Positions 16,541 through 24,832 are shown, counted from the stretch's first letter. The stretch: 47,340 nt of DNA from Robinsoniella peoriensis (GCF_042680125.1 NZ_JBHTNY010000055.1), one strand, 5' to 3'. The notes: generated by a model from the sequence alone, not told the origin. Program-made: numbers and translations.

Positions 16541-16575
16541 GGATTTTTTCGTGGTTTGAATTCCAGCTATTACTA

Positions 16576-18141
16576 TTAGCTGATTAAACCTTTCTCGGTC
16601 AAAAATTCCCTGGCAACCTGCTCGGGGGGCTGCTGTAATTCGTCTACCTTGTAATTTAGATCCATCATGACTTCATCAGTAAGATATTCTCCCAGTTCCT
16701 CCATAAGGGGTGCAATTTCCGGACATTCCTCCAGCACTTCCCCACGAATGATTGGCATTGCATAATAGGGCGGAAAAAAGGATTTGTCATCCGTCAGAAC
16801 CTTAAGATTAAATTTTTTCAGAAGACCGTCAGTTGCAAAAGCATCAATGACATCCACATCACCATTAATCAATGCTGTGTATCGGGGGGAACCATCCAGC
16901 GTCAGGCTTTCGCCTATGGTAAAGCCGTACTCTTTCTGAAGTCCGGGCAGCCCGTCGGCACGATTAGAGAACTCAAATACGGTACCCGATTTCATAGTGT
17001 TAGCAACCTTTGCAAGATCGCTGATGGTTTCAAGCTTATATTTCTGTGCGGTTTCCTGGGTGACCGCCATAACATAGGTGTTGTTAAACTGCATCTGTTT
17101 TAGAACATCAATATCATACAGTTCTTTCAGCTCTGCCTTCGCGGTATTATAGACCAGTTCCACATCATTGACAGGGGGATGCTGAAGGGTATCGCTGTAT
17201 GCCGTGCCGCTGTATTCTACATACATATCAATATCGCCCGTTTTCATGGCACCAAAGCAAACCTGTGTGCCGCCGAGCTCTACCCGTCGGTTAACCGTAA
17301 TATCGGTGCGGTCTTCAATAAAATCCGCTGCCATATTACCTAAAATAGCCTGCTCTGTATAATCCTTAGAGCCCACTGTAATTGTTCGTCCGGTACTGGA
17401 GGTACTGCCAATGGAAGTAAAAATAAGAATGGCAGCAGTAGCAACAGCGGCTGTCACCAGAATACCTTTCTGCATATTTCGATGCTTCTTCTTTATGCTG
17501 TTATCCCCTTTTTGCAGGCTGATTGGCGTTACCAGTTTTTCCACGGTGCCAATCAAAAAATCCACCAGCAATGCCAATATACATGCGGGTATTGCGCCAG
17601 CCAGAATTTGATTGTTGTTAACGGTACGAATTCCTGAAAATACCAGATAGCCAAGCCCTCCGGCGCCGATAAAAGCCGCCATGGTCATTAAGCCTACAGC
17701 TGTGACGGATGCAATTCGTACACCCGCCATAATGACAGGAAGGGCAAGCGGAATCTGAACCCGTGTTAACACCTGAAAAGGAGTGAGTCCGATTCCTTTT
17801 GCTGCCTCTAAGGTTTGCGGGTTGATGTTCTCAAGTCCGGTATAGGTGTTTTTGATAATTGGCAGCAGAGAATACAGCACGACCGCGCATATTGCCGGTA
17901 CCGTTCCGATCCCAAGAAAAGGAATCATAAAGCCCAGAAGCGCCATGCTTGGTATTGCCTGTACAATATTTGCCACCGATAAAATCGGCTTGCTTGCTTT
18001 GCTCACATAGGAGATTAGAATGCCCAGAGGCACACCGATTAAAATCGCCAGTCCCACAGAAATAGCTGTCAGCTTGATGTGTTCCACCAGCAAGCTAATG
18101 ATTTGAATATAATTTAATTGAATATATTCTATGAAATTCAC
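16576..18141 (-). CDS. Osmolyte or ergothioneine importer: fused permease and binding protein
   Basis: The 521-residue protein joins a Opu/ProW-type permease (about 1-215, five or six helices with an EAA loop at LEAAKGIGLTPFQVLTRVQIPLALP), one more membrane helix (about 225-245) and a periplasmic-type OpuAC-like binding domain (about 255-521, TITVGSKDYTEQAILGNM, ELGGTQVCF). Fused forms include OpuF-type betaine importers and the ergothioneine importer EgtU. The BusR-like neighbour favours an osmolyte; the binding-site residues cannot be settled by eye. Its start overlaps the ATPase stop by four bases (ATGA), so translation is coupled. Confidence 0.85.
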   Translation of the reverse strand: MNFIEYIQLNYIQIISLLVEHIKLTAISVGLAILIGVPLGILISYVSKASKPILSVANIVQAIPSMALLGFMIPFLGIGTVPAICAVVLYSLLPIIKNTYTGLENINPQTLEAAKGIGLTPFQVLTRVQIPLALPVIMAGVRIASVTAVGLMTMAAFIGAGGLGYLVFSGIRTVNNNQILAGAIPACILALLVDFLIGTVEKLVTPISLQKGDNSIKKKHRNMQKGILVTAAVATAAILIFTSIGSTSSTGRTITVGSKDYTEQAILGNMAADFIEDRTDITVNRRVELGGTQVCFGAMKTGDIDMYVEYSGTAYSDTLQHPPVNDVELVYNTAKAELKELYDIDVLKQMQFNNTYVMAVTQETAQKYKLETISDLAKVANTMKSGTVFEFSNRADGLPGLQKEYGFTIGESLTLDGSPRYTALINGDVDVIDAFATDGLLKKFNLKVLTDDKSFFPPYYAMPIIRGEVLEECPEIAPLMEELGEYLTDEVMMDLNYKVDELQQPPEQVAREFLTEKGLIS

Positions 18142-19274
18142 TCTTCATCCTCCTCTCCCACATCCAGATATTGCTGACTCAGTGTTGTTACCAGACTGCT
18201 CCTGGTAATCAAGCCAACCAATCTGCCGTCCTCATTTGTAACGGGAACGGTGGATGACTGATTCTCTGTCACCAGTTTGATTGTATCCAAGATACTTTCT
18301 TCAGGTTTCAGAGTCAGAACATTTTGCTTCATGAATACTTCAGCAGTCTGTGTTTTGTCCTCCACGCCTCTGAGCCGGCTTGCCTTTACAATGCCTAAAA
18401 GCCGCTTGCTTTCCGGATCCACTACCAGCAGACTGTCTACCTTATTTTGCCTCATTTTGTCAATGCACTTCAAGACAGACATGTCCTTTGCCGTCGTAAT
18501 GGGCTTTTCTATCATAATATCTGACACTTTAATAAACTCCGGAGAGGACCAGATCCTGTTCTGTCCGACGAAATGAGAAACAAATTCATCTGCCGGATTT
18601 TTCAGAATGTTTTCCGGTGTGTCGTACTGCAGAATAGTTCCGTCCCGCATAATGCATATTTTATCAGCAATTTTTACAGCCTCATCCATATCATGCGTCA
18701 CAAAAACTATCGTTTTCTTAAGTTTAGACTGTAACTGTATCAGCTCGTCCTGCAAATCTGATCTAGTAATTGGATCCAGTGCCGAGAACGGCTCATCCAT
18801 AAGAATGATATCCGGATTGGTTGCAAATGCCCGGGCAACACCAACACGCTGCTGCTGGCCGCCGGAAAGCTGGGTGGGGTAGCGGTTCAAAAACTCATCG
18901 CAGTCAAGTCCCACCATCTGCATCATTCTTTTGGTGTTCTTGGCAAGTTCTGCGGGAGCTGTCTTCTGTAGTTTGGATATCAACTCAATATTTTCCTGAA
19001 CGGTCATGTGGGGAAATAAACCGGTTTGCTGAATGACATAACCGATTTTCCTGCGCAGCGCCACCTCATCTACGTTTTTAATATTCTCTCCATGGATAGT
19101 AATGGTACCGCTGCTGGGCTTAACCAGCCGGTTGATCATTTTAAGCAGGGTAGTTTTTCCACATCCGCTTTCTCCGATTATGGTAACTAATTCTCCTTTG
19201 TCAATGGTAAAATTGACATCTGACAAAACTCTTTGTGTTTTGTAGGCTTTAGTTATATGTTCAAATTGAATCAT
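18138..19274 (-). CDS. Quaternary-amine type ABC importer ATPase with CBS pair
   Basis: The 378-residue ATPase has Walker A (GESGCGKTT, about 34-42), signature LSGGQQQR, Walker B (DIILMDEPFSALD) and H-loop (VTHDMDEA). Residues about 255-365 form two CBS motifs (for example LLVVDPESKRLLGIVKASRL and STVPVTNEDGRLVGLITRSS). CBS pairs in OpuA/OpuC-type ATPases sense ionic strength or cyclic di-AMP. It is the first gene of the unit, with GGAGG upstream and a promoter enclosed in an inverted repeat. EgtV of the ergothioneine system has the same layout, so substrate remains open. Confidence 0.9.
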   Translation of the reverse strand: MIQFEHITKAYKTQRVLSDVNFTIDKGELVTIIGESGCGKTTLLKMINRLVKPSSGTITIHGENIKNVDEVALRRKIGYVIQQTGLFPHMTVQENIELISKLQKTAPAELAKNTKRMMQMVGLDCDEFLNRYPTQLSGGQQQRVGVARAFATNPDIILMDEPFSALDPITRSDLQDELIQLQSKLKKTIVFVTHDMDEAVKIADKICIMRDGTILQYDTPENILKNPADEFVSHFVGQNRIWSSPEFIKVSDIMIEKPITTAKDMSVLKCIDKMRQNKVDSLLVVDPESKRLLGIVKASRLRGVEDKTQTAEVFMKQNVLTLKPEESILDTIKLVTENQSSTVPVTNEDGRLVGLITRSSLVTTLSQQYLDVGEEDEE

Positions 19275-19289
19275 TTGTCAGCCTCCTTT

Positions 19290-19330
19290 CAAAGTAACTA
19301 CTCATAGTATATTGGAAAGTTGTTACTTTG
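19290..19330 (-). promoter_or_regulatory. Importer promoter flanked by a 9-base dyad (candidate BusR operator)
   Basis: CAAAGTAAC (19290-19298) and GTTACTTTG (19322-19330) are perfect inverted repeats with a 23-base gap. On the minus strand TTGACA (partly inside the right arm), a 17-base spacer and TATACT form a strong promoter, and the left arm lies about the start site. BusR operators are known to be two inverted half-sites with a gap of about two helical turns, so the geometry fits. Confidence 0.75.
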
Positions 19331-19442
19331 TCAAGGCTTGTACAGAGCCATATCCTGGATTAAGGTTGAATGTATTTGTAAAAATGACGCTATTTTCCGG
19401 GTAAATTCCACGCAAAATGCGATTTTAAAATTAGTAAGAAAA

Positions 19443-19503
19443 CAAAAAAAGCCAACATCAACCCAAGAGCGTTTTAAAACACACTTTTGTGTTAATGTTG
19501 GCT
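19443..19503 (-). terminator. Terminator after the ROK gene
   Basis: On the minus strand AGCCAACATTAA (19503-19492) pairs with TTGATGTTGGCT (19461-19450), then a run of seven T. It lies 65-125 bases after the stop codon of the 19568-20698 gene. Confidence 0.8.
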
Positions 19504-19567
19504 ATAATGCAGCAGAAAGATCAGTCTCCGGAGCATGTATGGAAAATTATTTCATAATCTAATGTTT

Positions 19568-20698
19568 TCAGATATTCTGCAAAAATTCACTGACATAATG
19601 AAGAGCGGCACCGACTGCCGGAGTATATTGTCCCTGAGTGCCCAAAATGATCTGATCTCTGGAAAGGGTAAAAGGTGATGTGGAATTTATTTGATTCAGA
19701 AGAGTTACCACATCCTCTTCCAGAAAAAATGGAGCCAGATATCCGCTGATAATAATGGAACCGTCGATCATAATATTCAGGTTGCGCATGGCAAAAGCCA
19801 GATGTTCCAGATAGCTGTCCCAAATTTGCCGGCAGTCAGAATCCCCGTTCCTTAATTTCTGAAAGAAAGGTGTGATGCCCATACCCGAAGCTTGTTCCAA
19901 TGCGTTGGCGGAACAGTAAGTTTCCAGGCAGCCCCGGCTGCCGCAGTAGCACATCGGTCCGTCGTGCGTAAGACATAGATGTTCAATAATACCGCTGTGC
20001 ATATGAATCCCCTGGTGGACCAGACCGTTCGTAATGATAGAGCCGCCCATATTTCGGTTCAGCAGAAACACAACTGCGCTGTCTATTTCTTTATGATTCC
20101 ATAGTTCCAGGTAAGCCGCTGCCTTGGAATCGTGTTCCAGCCGGCAGGGATAAGTAATATATTCTGTAAAATCAGATAGTTTCATCTGAATATTATCCAT
20201 GATTACACCATAGCTTACAGATTGTCCATCAGGTGCAATAATCCCCTGGGTAGCAATGGATACCCCTAAAATGGAAGATCTGTCTAAGACATTTCCGGAT
20301 ATAAAACCCTCTAGTTCCTGTCCAAGCTGCCGGTAGTATTTTCTAGAAGTCTGATAAGGGATGTCCAGTGTGGAATCAAAAATCACAGTACCATAGAGAT
20401 CGACTGCCACAAAATGAACCATCTTTTTTAAAATTCCAATCCCGATCGAGACTCTTGCAGTACGTCGAATCTGGATTGCCCGGGCTTTCCGACCTCCCGT
20501 AGAATCAAAGTATCCATTTTTTTCAAGCAGACCTTCTTCTTCTAAAATTTTTAAGTTCTGACTTACGGTAGATAAACCCATTTGCAGTTTTTGGACTATC
20601 TGCAGTTTTGATGTAGTGCCCTCATGGTAGATAAAAGAATATACTTTATTTTTGTTAATTCTTTTGACTGCCATGGTAGTCATTCCTTTATCGCTCAT
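19568..20698 (-). CDS. ROK-family transcriptional repressor
   Basis: The 376-residue protein has an N-terminal winged helix (about 10-60: KVYSFIYHEGTTSKLQIVQKLQMGLSTVSQNLKILEEEGLL) and a ROK sugar-kinase-like domain. The zinc motif CYCGSRGCLETYC is present after EHLCLTHDGPM. The ATP loop typical of true kinases is weak, as in NagC/XylR repressors. It is divergent from the zinc dehydrogenase at 20929 with two opposed promoters in the 230-base gap, so it most probably represses that gene in response to a sugar or polyol. Confidence 0.9.
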   Translation of the reverse strand: MSDKGMTTMAVKRINKNKVYSFIYHEGTTSKLQIVQKLQMGLSTVSQNLKILEEEGLLEKNGYFDSTGGRKARAIQIRRTARVSIGIGILKKMVHFVAVDLYGTVIFDSTLDIPYQTSRKYYRQLGQELEGFISGNVLDRSSILGVSIATQGIIAPDGQSVSYGVIMDNIQMKLSDFTEYITYPCRLEHDSKAAAYLELWNHKEIDSAVVFLLNRNMGGSIITNGLVHQGIHMHSGIIEHLCLTHDGPMCYCGSRGCLETYCSANALEQASGMGITPFFQKLRNGDSDCRQIWDSYLEHLAFAMRNLNIMIDGSIIISGYLAPFFLEEDVVTLLNQINSTSPFTLSRDQIILGTQGQYTPAVGAALHYVSEFLQNI

Positions 20699-20747
20699 AG
20701 AACCTCCTAATTCGCTAAATTCATCTCATCGACCTATCGTTCTTTCT

Positions 20748-20776
20748 ATCATAGTATGTCTGTATTTAAAAAGCAA
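20748..20776 (-). promoter_or_regulatory. Promoter of the ROK gene
   Basis: Minus strand TTGCTT (20776-20771), 17 bases, TATGAT (20753-20748). Confidence 0.45.
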
Positions 20777-20838
20777 TGAAAATATATTATTATGCAATTT
20801 ATACAAGAAATCAATAAGAAAATTGGGATAAAAATCAA

Positions 20839-20867
20839 TTGTTATTCTAAATATAAAGTAATATACT
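20839..20867 (+). promoter_or_regulatory. Promoter of the zinc dehydrogenase gene
   Basis: TTGTTA (20839-20844), 17 bases, TATACT (20862-20867). It is divergent from the ROK promoter. Confidence 0.6.
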
Positions 20868-20928
20868 CTACTTATGATTAGGTGTTACGCATAAGTATAA
20901 AATAAAAGAGAAAAAATGGAGGAAGAAC

Positions 20929-21954
20929 ATGAAAAGTGCAGTATTTTACGGGAAGCATGACTTGAGAGTGGAAGAATCAAAAAAACCTGAAATCGGACCA
21001 AAGGACGTATTAATCCAGGTAAAAGCATGTGGGGTATGCGGTACGGATGTACATATTTATGAGGGAGATAAAGGGGCGGCAGAAGTAACCCCTCCCACGA
21101 TTTTGGGACATGAGTTTTCAGGAGTGGTGGCTCAGACAGGAGCAGAAGTAGTAAATTGCAAAGTCGGGGACAGGGTATGTATAGATCCCAATTGTTATTG
21201 CGGAACCTGTGAACCCTGCCGCAATGGCGCGGCACATTACTGTGAGAATATGATTGGATATGGAACTACCGTAAACGGAGGATTTGCAGAATATTGTGCA
21301 GTCAACGAAAGACAGGTGTATCTGCTGGGTGAAAATACAACATTTGAGCAGGGGGCTATGGCGGAACCGGTAGCCTGCTGCCTGCACGGAATTGATATGT
21401 GTGAGATTCAGCCCGGACATCAGGTAGTGGTAATCGGCGGCGGAATGATCGGTCTATTGATGATGCAGCTGGCAAAACTGGCTGGAGCAGCCAAAGTAGC
21501 TCTGCTGGAGCCGATGGAAAATAAAAGGGAAGTAGCGAAGAAATTGGGTGCAGATATCTGTATTGACCCTATAACGGAAGATGTTCAGGCGGTATTGAAA
21601 GCGGCAGGAATGACCTGGATCAACACCGTGATTGAATGTGTGGGAAGGCCGTCTACAATCCGGCAGGCAATTGATATTGCAGGAAATAAAGCTGTGGTTA
21701 TGATGTTCGGGCTCACAAAACCGGATGAAACTATCCAGGTGAAACCATTCGAAGTTTTCCAGAAGGAGCTTGTGCTAAAGGCATCCTTCATCAATCCTTA
21801 TACACAAAAGCGTGCTTTGGATCTGATTGATTCCAGACGTCTGGATGTCAGCAGCATGATTTATGAAGTCTGCGGGTTGGAAAACCTGGAAGACGTATTA
21901 AGCAAACCGGAATTGCGTGCTAATGGAAAATATATTATTTCCCCTGAAAAATAA
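20929..21954 (+). CDS. Zinc-dependent medium-chain dehydrogenase (sorbitol/threonine dehydrogenase type)
   Basis: The 341-residue enzyme has the catalytic-zinc motif CGVCGTDVHIYEG, the GHEFSGVV strand, the structural-zinc cysteines (CYCGTCEPC, then YCENM) and a nucleotide-binding GGGMIGL (about residues 168-174). The acidic residue after the second strand (LLEPMENKRE) favours NAD. It would oxidise a secondary alcohol such as a polyol or sugar in the cytoplasm. GGAGG precedes the ATG. It stands alone, divergent from its likely repressor; no transporter adjoins it. The exact substrate cannot be read. Confidence 0.88.
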   Translation: MKSAVFYGKHDLRVEESKKPEIGPKDVLIQVKACGVCGTDVHIYEGDKGAAEVTPPTILGHEFSGVVAQTGAEVVNCKVGDRVCIDPNCYCGTCEPCRNGAAHYCENMIGYGTTVNGGFAEYCAVNERQVYLLGENTTFEQGAMAEPVACCLHGIDMCEIQPGHQVVVIGGGMIGLLMMQLAKLAGAAKVALLEPMENKREVAKKLGADICIDPITEDVQAVLKAAGMTWINTVIECVGRPSTIRQAIDIAGNKAVVMMFGLTKPDETIQVKPFEVFQKELVLKASFINPYTQKRALDLIDSRRLDVSSMIYEVCGLENLEDVLSKPELRANGKYIISPEK

Positions 21955-22271
21955 ATAGAAATGAGTATGTGACAACGTATAACAGACACTTCTGCGGTAA
22001 AAGGCAGGAGTGTTGTTTGCTTTATAATGCAGTTGAGGATTTTAGATAAATGCAGTATAATAAGACAAAGTTTCAGGAGAGAGGGTGGCGGCTTGCAAAA
22101 TAAAATGTACCTGCTGCGTTCAGGGGAAAGGAAATAAGTCCCCGGGAAGAGTATATCGATACAGAATGGGGAATTGGTTATCGCTTGCATAAAGGTTAGC
22201 GCGTATTTGAAAATTGATGGAGTTCATCTGATAAATATCAGATATTTAACAGATAAAGGAGAACATGATGC
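21955..22271. other. Intergenic region holding a regulator remnant
   Basis: Apart from the fragment described at 22131-22199 and the ribosome site AAAGGAGA at 22255-22262 for the next gene, I see no gene or strong hairpin here. Confidence 0.5.
22131..22199 (+). pseudogene. C-terminal scrap of an OmpR-type response regulator
   Basis: The frame reads EISPREEYIDTEWGIGYRLH and stops at 22199. It matches the last helix and hairpin of OmpR/PhoB winged-helix domains (family form: NPRNPEYIETVWGVGYRF). The rest of the regulator (about 200 residues) is absent and an in-frame stop lies at 22101, so this is a leftover of a deleted gene. Confidence 0.6.
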
Positions 22272-22790
22272 ATGTGTATTGAGTTCAGGAAAGTGAGCGG
22301 ATTTAATAGAGGGACTATTTTAAATTTATTGTCTGATGCTTATTCCTTTGATGAAAGAATGGGACAATGCTGGAGATCTGATTGGGAAGAATTTGATGAT
22401 TTTTTCTTTGATAATCTTCAGATTGCAGATCAATATGGTTTTATCACAACGTTAGACGGCGAAGCAATCGGGCTGGTTTCCTGGGATCCAAGAAATATGC
22501 CGGAGTATGTGGAGGTGGGGCATAACTGTATTAAATCAACTTACAAGGGCAGGGGCTATGGGACAATGCAGCTTGAGGAAGCTGTCAACAGAATTATGGA
22601 ATATGATGTGAAAAAAATAATAGTAACCACTAATGCGGGTCTTTTTCCGGCAAAACGGATGTATGAGAGTGTTGGATTTAAGACAGTCCGACGAAGAAAA
22701 AATGCCGGCATTGCAGATTTTGCCGGTGAATATATTGATTATGAAATTATTGCAGATGAATTTGCAGGTCTGCGGCATTCCGGTAAGTGA
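22272..22790 (+). CDS. GNAT-family N-acetyltransferase
   Basis: The 172-residue protein has the GNAT fold: acetyl-CoA loop at HNCIKSTYKGRGYGTMQLEEA (the R/Q-x-x-G-x-G/A-like KGRGYG), the strand GFITTLDGEAIGLVSWDPR before it, and the end AKRMYESVGFKTVRRRK. The substrate is unknown. The start at 22272 has GGAG 10 bases upstream; two ATGs nearer the ribosome site are out of frame and reach a stop after four codons, which may lower translation. A good terminator follows at 22836. Confidence 0.85.
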   Translation: MCIEFRKVSGFNRGTILNLLSDAYSFDERMGQCWRSDWEEFDDFFFDNLQIADQYGFITTLDGEAIGLVSWDPRNMPEYVEVGHNCIKSTYKGRGYGTMQLEEAVNRIMEYDVKKIIVTTNAGLFPAKRMYESVGFKTVRRRKNAGIADFAGEYIDYEIIADEFAGLRHSGK

Positions 22791-22835
22791 AGCTGCCGGC
22801 AGAACGCAATTGTATTTGGGGAAGTGTCTGAAATG

Positions 22836-22860
22836 GGCTGAGGAGTTTTTCCTCAGCCTT
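22836..22860 (+). terminator. Terminator after the GNAT gene
   Basis: GGCTGAGGA (22836-22844) pairs with TCCTCAGCC (22850-22858) around a T-rich loop; a short TTATAT follows. It could serve both this gene and the convergent methyltransferase. Confidence 0.7.
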
Positions 22861-22905
22861 ATATAGCAAAAAACGAATTATTACCGGATTATATATTTAC
22901 GGTTT

Positions 22906-23751
22906 TTAATCGATCGCAGAACACTTTTCAAGAAGAATAGCGATAGTATGGCTCTTTTCATCATAGTGATTTCCAGCAACATCACCATATACACTGCGTA
23001 CCTGAAATCCGGCTTCTTCTGCCTCCTGTATCAGGGCTTCTTGTGTGAAGCAGCAATTCCATAGATAATAAGATTTAAGGTCTTGATCTGCTGCAACGAT
23101 GACTTGTTCCAGGGTGATATTATCTGAATACTTACAATTTCTATTTAGAACGACATGTTGTTTTGCACTCCAGAATCCTGCGCTCTGGTGCAGTTCCCAG
23201 GTTTGTTCTTCATGAAAAAGGTTGTATTTTACCATGGAAAAAACATCTAATAATAGCTTCCCGCCAGGCTTTAAATGCTGGTGTATCTGCTTCATGACTA
23301 TGCGTCTGTTTTTGGCTGACAGTGCACCATAATCGCAGTAAATCATGGTAGCCAGATCAAAATGTGTTGCTAAATTCAGCGTGAGATAGTTCTGACGGAT
23401 ATATTTAATATTCAGATTCTTTTCTTCTGCGGAATGGCGTGCATAGGAAATAGAACGTCTTGAAAAATCCACGCCGGTTACCAAATATCCGCATTTTGCA
23501 AATCTCTCTGTATATAATCCGGGGCCGCAGCCAAGGTCAAGCAACGAGGGATAGCTATGGGGAGGCAAAATATTTTTTATCCATGACACGGACTTTTCGA
23601 TGAATGCTAATTTTCTGCTCGCACCGTTAAATTCCGGGTCAAGGTGTGCTTTGAGCATTTGTTTTGAGATATAATCATCATCCCAAAATGCGCTTTCTGT
23701 CTCTTTGTAAAGTACAGGTAATTCTAAATTTTTGATGATTTCCTGAAACAT
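22906..23751 (-). CDS. Class I SAM-dependent methyltransferase under leader control
   Basis: The 281-residue protein has a SAM-binding Rossmann fold: motif I LLDLGCGPGLYTERFAKCGY (about 65-84), acidic end of strand 2 in VTGVDFSRRS, motif post-II YCDYGALSAKNR, and LKPGGKLLLDVFSM. The N-terminal 60 residues and C-terminal 90 are less typical. Its target is unknown; small molecules or tRNA/rRNA are possible. Upstream is a promoter, a structured leader, a short reading frame and a terminator with an antiterminator option, so expression is under attenuation. That arrangement is common for inducible stress or antibiotic genes. Confidence 0.85.
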   Translation of the reverse strand: MFQEIIKNLELPVLYKETESAFWDDDYISKQMLKAHLDPEFNGASRKLAFIEKSVSWIKNILPPHSYPSLLDLGCGPGLYTERFAKCGYLVTGVDFSRRSISYARHSAEEKNLNIKYIRQNYLTLNLATHFDLATMIYCDYGALSAKNRRIVMKQIHQHLKPGGKLLLDVFSMVKYNLFHEEQTWELHQSAGFWSAKQHVVLNRNCKYSDNITLEQVIVAADQDLKSYYLWNCCFTQEALIQEAEEAGFQVRSVYGDVAGNHYDEKSHTIAILLEKCSAID

Positions 23752-23890
23752 AATGATCTCTCCTTTTCATTTGGGCATAAAGAAAAGCCGTAGATTTTAC
23801 TCTACGGCTCATCTTTGTAAGATGAAGAAAAGTGAAGAGTAAAATAAAACCAAACATTCGGTACACAAAATAAGCTGAATCAACAGCCAT
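23678..23890 (-). CDS. Putative leader peptide frame spanning the attenuator
   Basis: An ATG at 23890 with TTAGGAAAC upstream opens a 70-codon frame (start MAVDSAYFVYRMFGF, hydrophobic, then basic) that runs through the terminator hairpin and overlaps the first 74 bases of the methyltransferase in another frame. Ribosome movement along it would break or remake the terminator. It may be translated only in part; the codon series is not like a structural protein. Its role is inferred from position. Confidence 0.45.
   Translation of the reverse strand: MAVDSAYFVYRMFGFILLFTFLHLTKMSRRVKSTAFLYAQMKRRDHYVSGNHQKFRITCTLQRDRKRILG
23783..23845 (-). terminator. Attenuator: terminator with alternative antiterminator
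   Basis: Minus strand GCCGTAGA (23808-23801), loop GTAAAA, TCTACGGC (23794-23787), TTTTCTTT: a canonical terminator 30 bases before the methyltransferase ATG. The 10-base ATTTTACTCT (23845-23836) is an exact complement of AGAGTAAAAT (23803-23794) in the terminator, giving a competing pairing. A small hairpin TCATCTT/AAGATGA (23825-23809) lies between. Confidence 0.8.
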
Positions 23891-23925
23891 TCTGTTTCCT
23901 AATTGAATTGATTTTATCTACTCTT

Positions 23926-24000
23926 TTCCAGTCATCCCCATGCCACTGATTTTGTGACACCTGGTACGCCGGACTTCCATCACCTTTTCTTTAATAGTTA
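23926..24000 (-). ncRNA. Structured leader RNA upstream of the methyltransferase
   Basis: On the minus strand GTGTCAC (23967-23961 region) can pair with GTGGCAT across an AAAATCA loop, and flanking CCAG can pair with CTGG across an 8-base bulge. The segment AAGTCCGGC and GGGGATGACTGG recall pieces of cobalamin-type riboswitches but the full consensus is absent. It is a candidate aptamer or ribosome-stall region; class unknown. Confidence 0.4.
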
Positions 24001-24007
24001 TATGGTG

Positions 24008-24036
24008 ATTCTATATTAGGCAGACGGTTTTGTCAA
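24008..24036 (-). promoter_or_regulatory. Promoter of the leader-methyltransferase unit
   Basis: Minus strand consensus TTGACA (24036-24031), 17 bases, TAGAAT (24013-24008). It gives a leader of about 250 nucleotides before the methyltransferase ATG. Confidence 0.75.
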
Positions 24037-24066
24037 CCTTTACAGGCTATCATAGGTATATCTTTA

Positions 24067-24089
24067 CAGGCGCATGATTGAAACGCCTG
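24067..24089 (-). terminator. Hairpin after the broken methyltransferase
   Basis: CAGGCG (24067-24072) and CGCCTG (24084-24089) pair around an 11-base loop, followed on the minus strand by TAAAG; a weak terminator at best. Confidence 0.35.
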
Positions 24090-24108
24090 CGGCAGATTAA
24101 ATCACGGT

Positions 24109-24671
24109 CTACAGCTTCCTTGCTTTAATAATAAAAGTTACAGGAAGCATTTTTGCTTTATTACTAAAATCATCTTCCCCATATGCATTTATGATATCTT
24201 CATCTGTTTCTTCAATCATCTGCTCAATTGTAAACCCATTCGCTGACAGCGCGTTAACATAAGTAGAAAGTTTACGATTTGATAACATGATTTCTTTATC
24301 TTCCAAAGCTACGGAATACCATGCTTCATCAAAGTAGGAATTGCAAAAGATGAGATTGTTATTTTCTGCGGATACGCATTTATGTATAGGATGCGACCAG
24401 CTGAAAATGAAGATGCCGTCCTTTTTCAGATAGGATGATATTCTGCTGAATGTCTTGTTTAAATCCGTTGTCCAGCCTATCGCATAGATAGAATAAACAT
24501 AATCAAAATATTGTTTGGGTATTCCGCATTCACTTTCCATTGGTCCACATACAAGTCTGGCGTCAATTCTCTGTGATGTCAAGAACTCTTTCGTACGTTC
24601 AAGTTGCATTGGGGAGATAAAGCAGATAGTTCACCGACTTCCCCACCTCCGATAATACTTTTCTTACTCAT
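24109..24671 (-). pseudogene. SAM methyltransferase with N-terminal deletion
   Basis: An ATG at 24671 after GAGGATT starts MSKKSIIGGGEVGELSALSP, then the frame is lost. From 24609 another frame runs 166 residues to the stop and carries methyltransferase motifs after motif I (QYFDYVYSIYAIGWTTDLN, LKKDGIFIFSWSHPI). The SAM-binding glycine loop and about 50-70 residues are missing at the junction near 24610. I infer a deletion with frameshift. The fragment could be translated from its inner ATG, but it should not bind SAM. Confidence 0.7.
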
Positions 24672-24802
24672 ATTTTTAATCCTCACATTCATAATTTTTA
24701 CTTTAAAATTTTGTTCATTGGTATTTTAATGTTATTCAATTATACTATAGAGTATTTTCAAAAACAATCGTTCATTACGCAAATACATTACGCAGATTTA
24801 GA

Positions 24803-24832
24803 TTGACAAGCTAATGATAATTAGCATATAAT
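24803..24832 (+). promoter_or_regulatory. Promoter of the TetR-flavoprotein operon
   Basis: Consensus TTGACA (24803-24808), 18-base spacer, TATAAT (24827-24832). Confidence 0.8.

Noticed and set aside
19470..19497. Match TTTAAAACACACTTT between 19470 and 11099 regions
   Set aside because: Only about 15 A/T-rich bases agree and the flanks differ; chance or a weak relation, and 19450-19503 is explained as a terminator.
23926..24000. Cobalamin riboswitch call for the methyltransferase leader
   Set aside because: Only short pieces resemble the consensus; the conserved CCACTG-containing core in the right order is not present, so it is kept as an unclassified structure.
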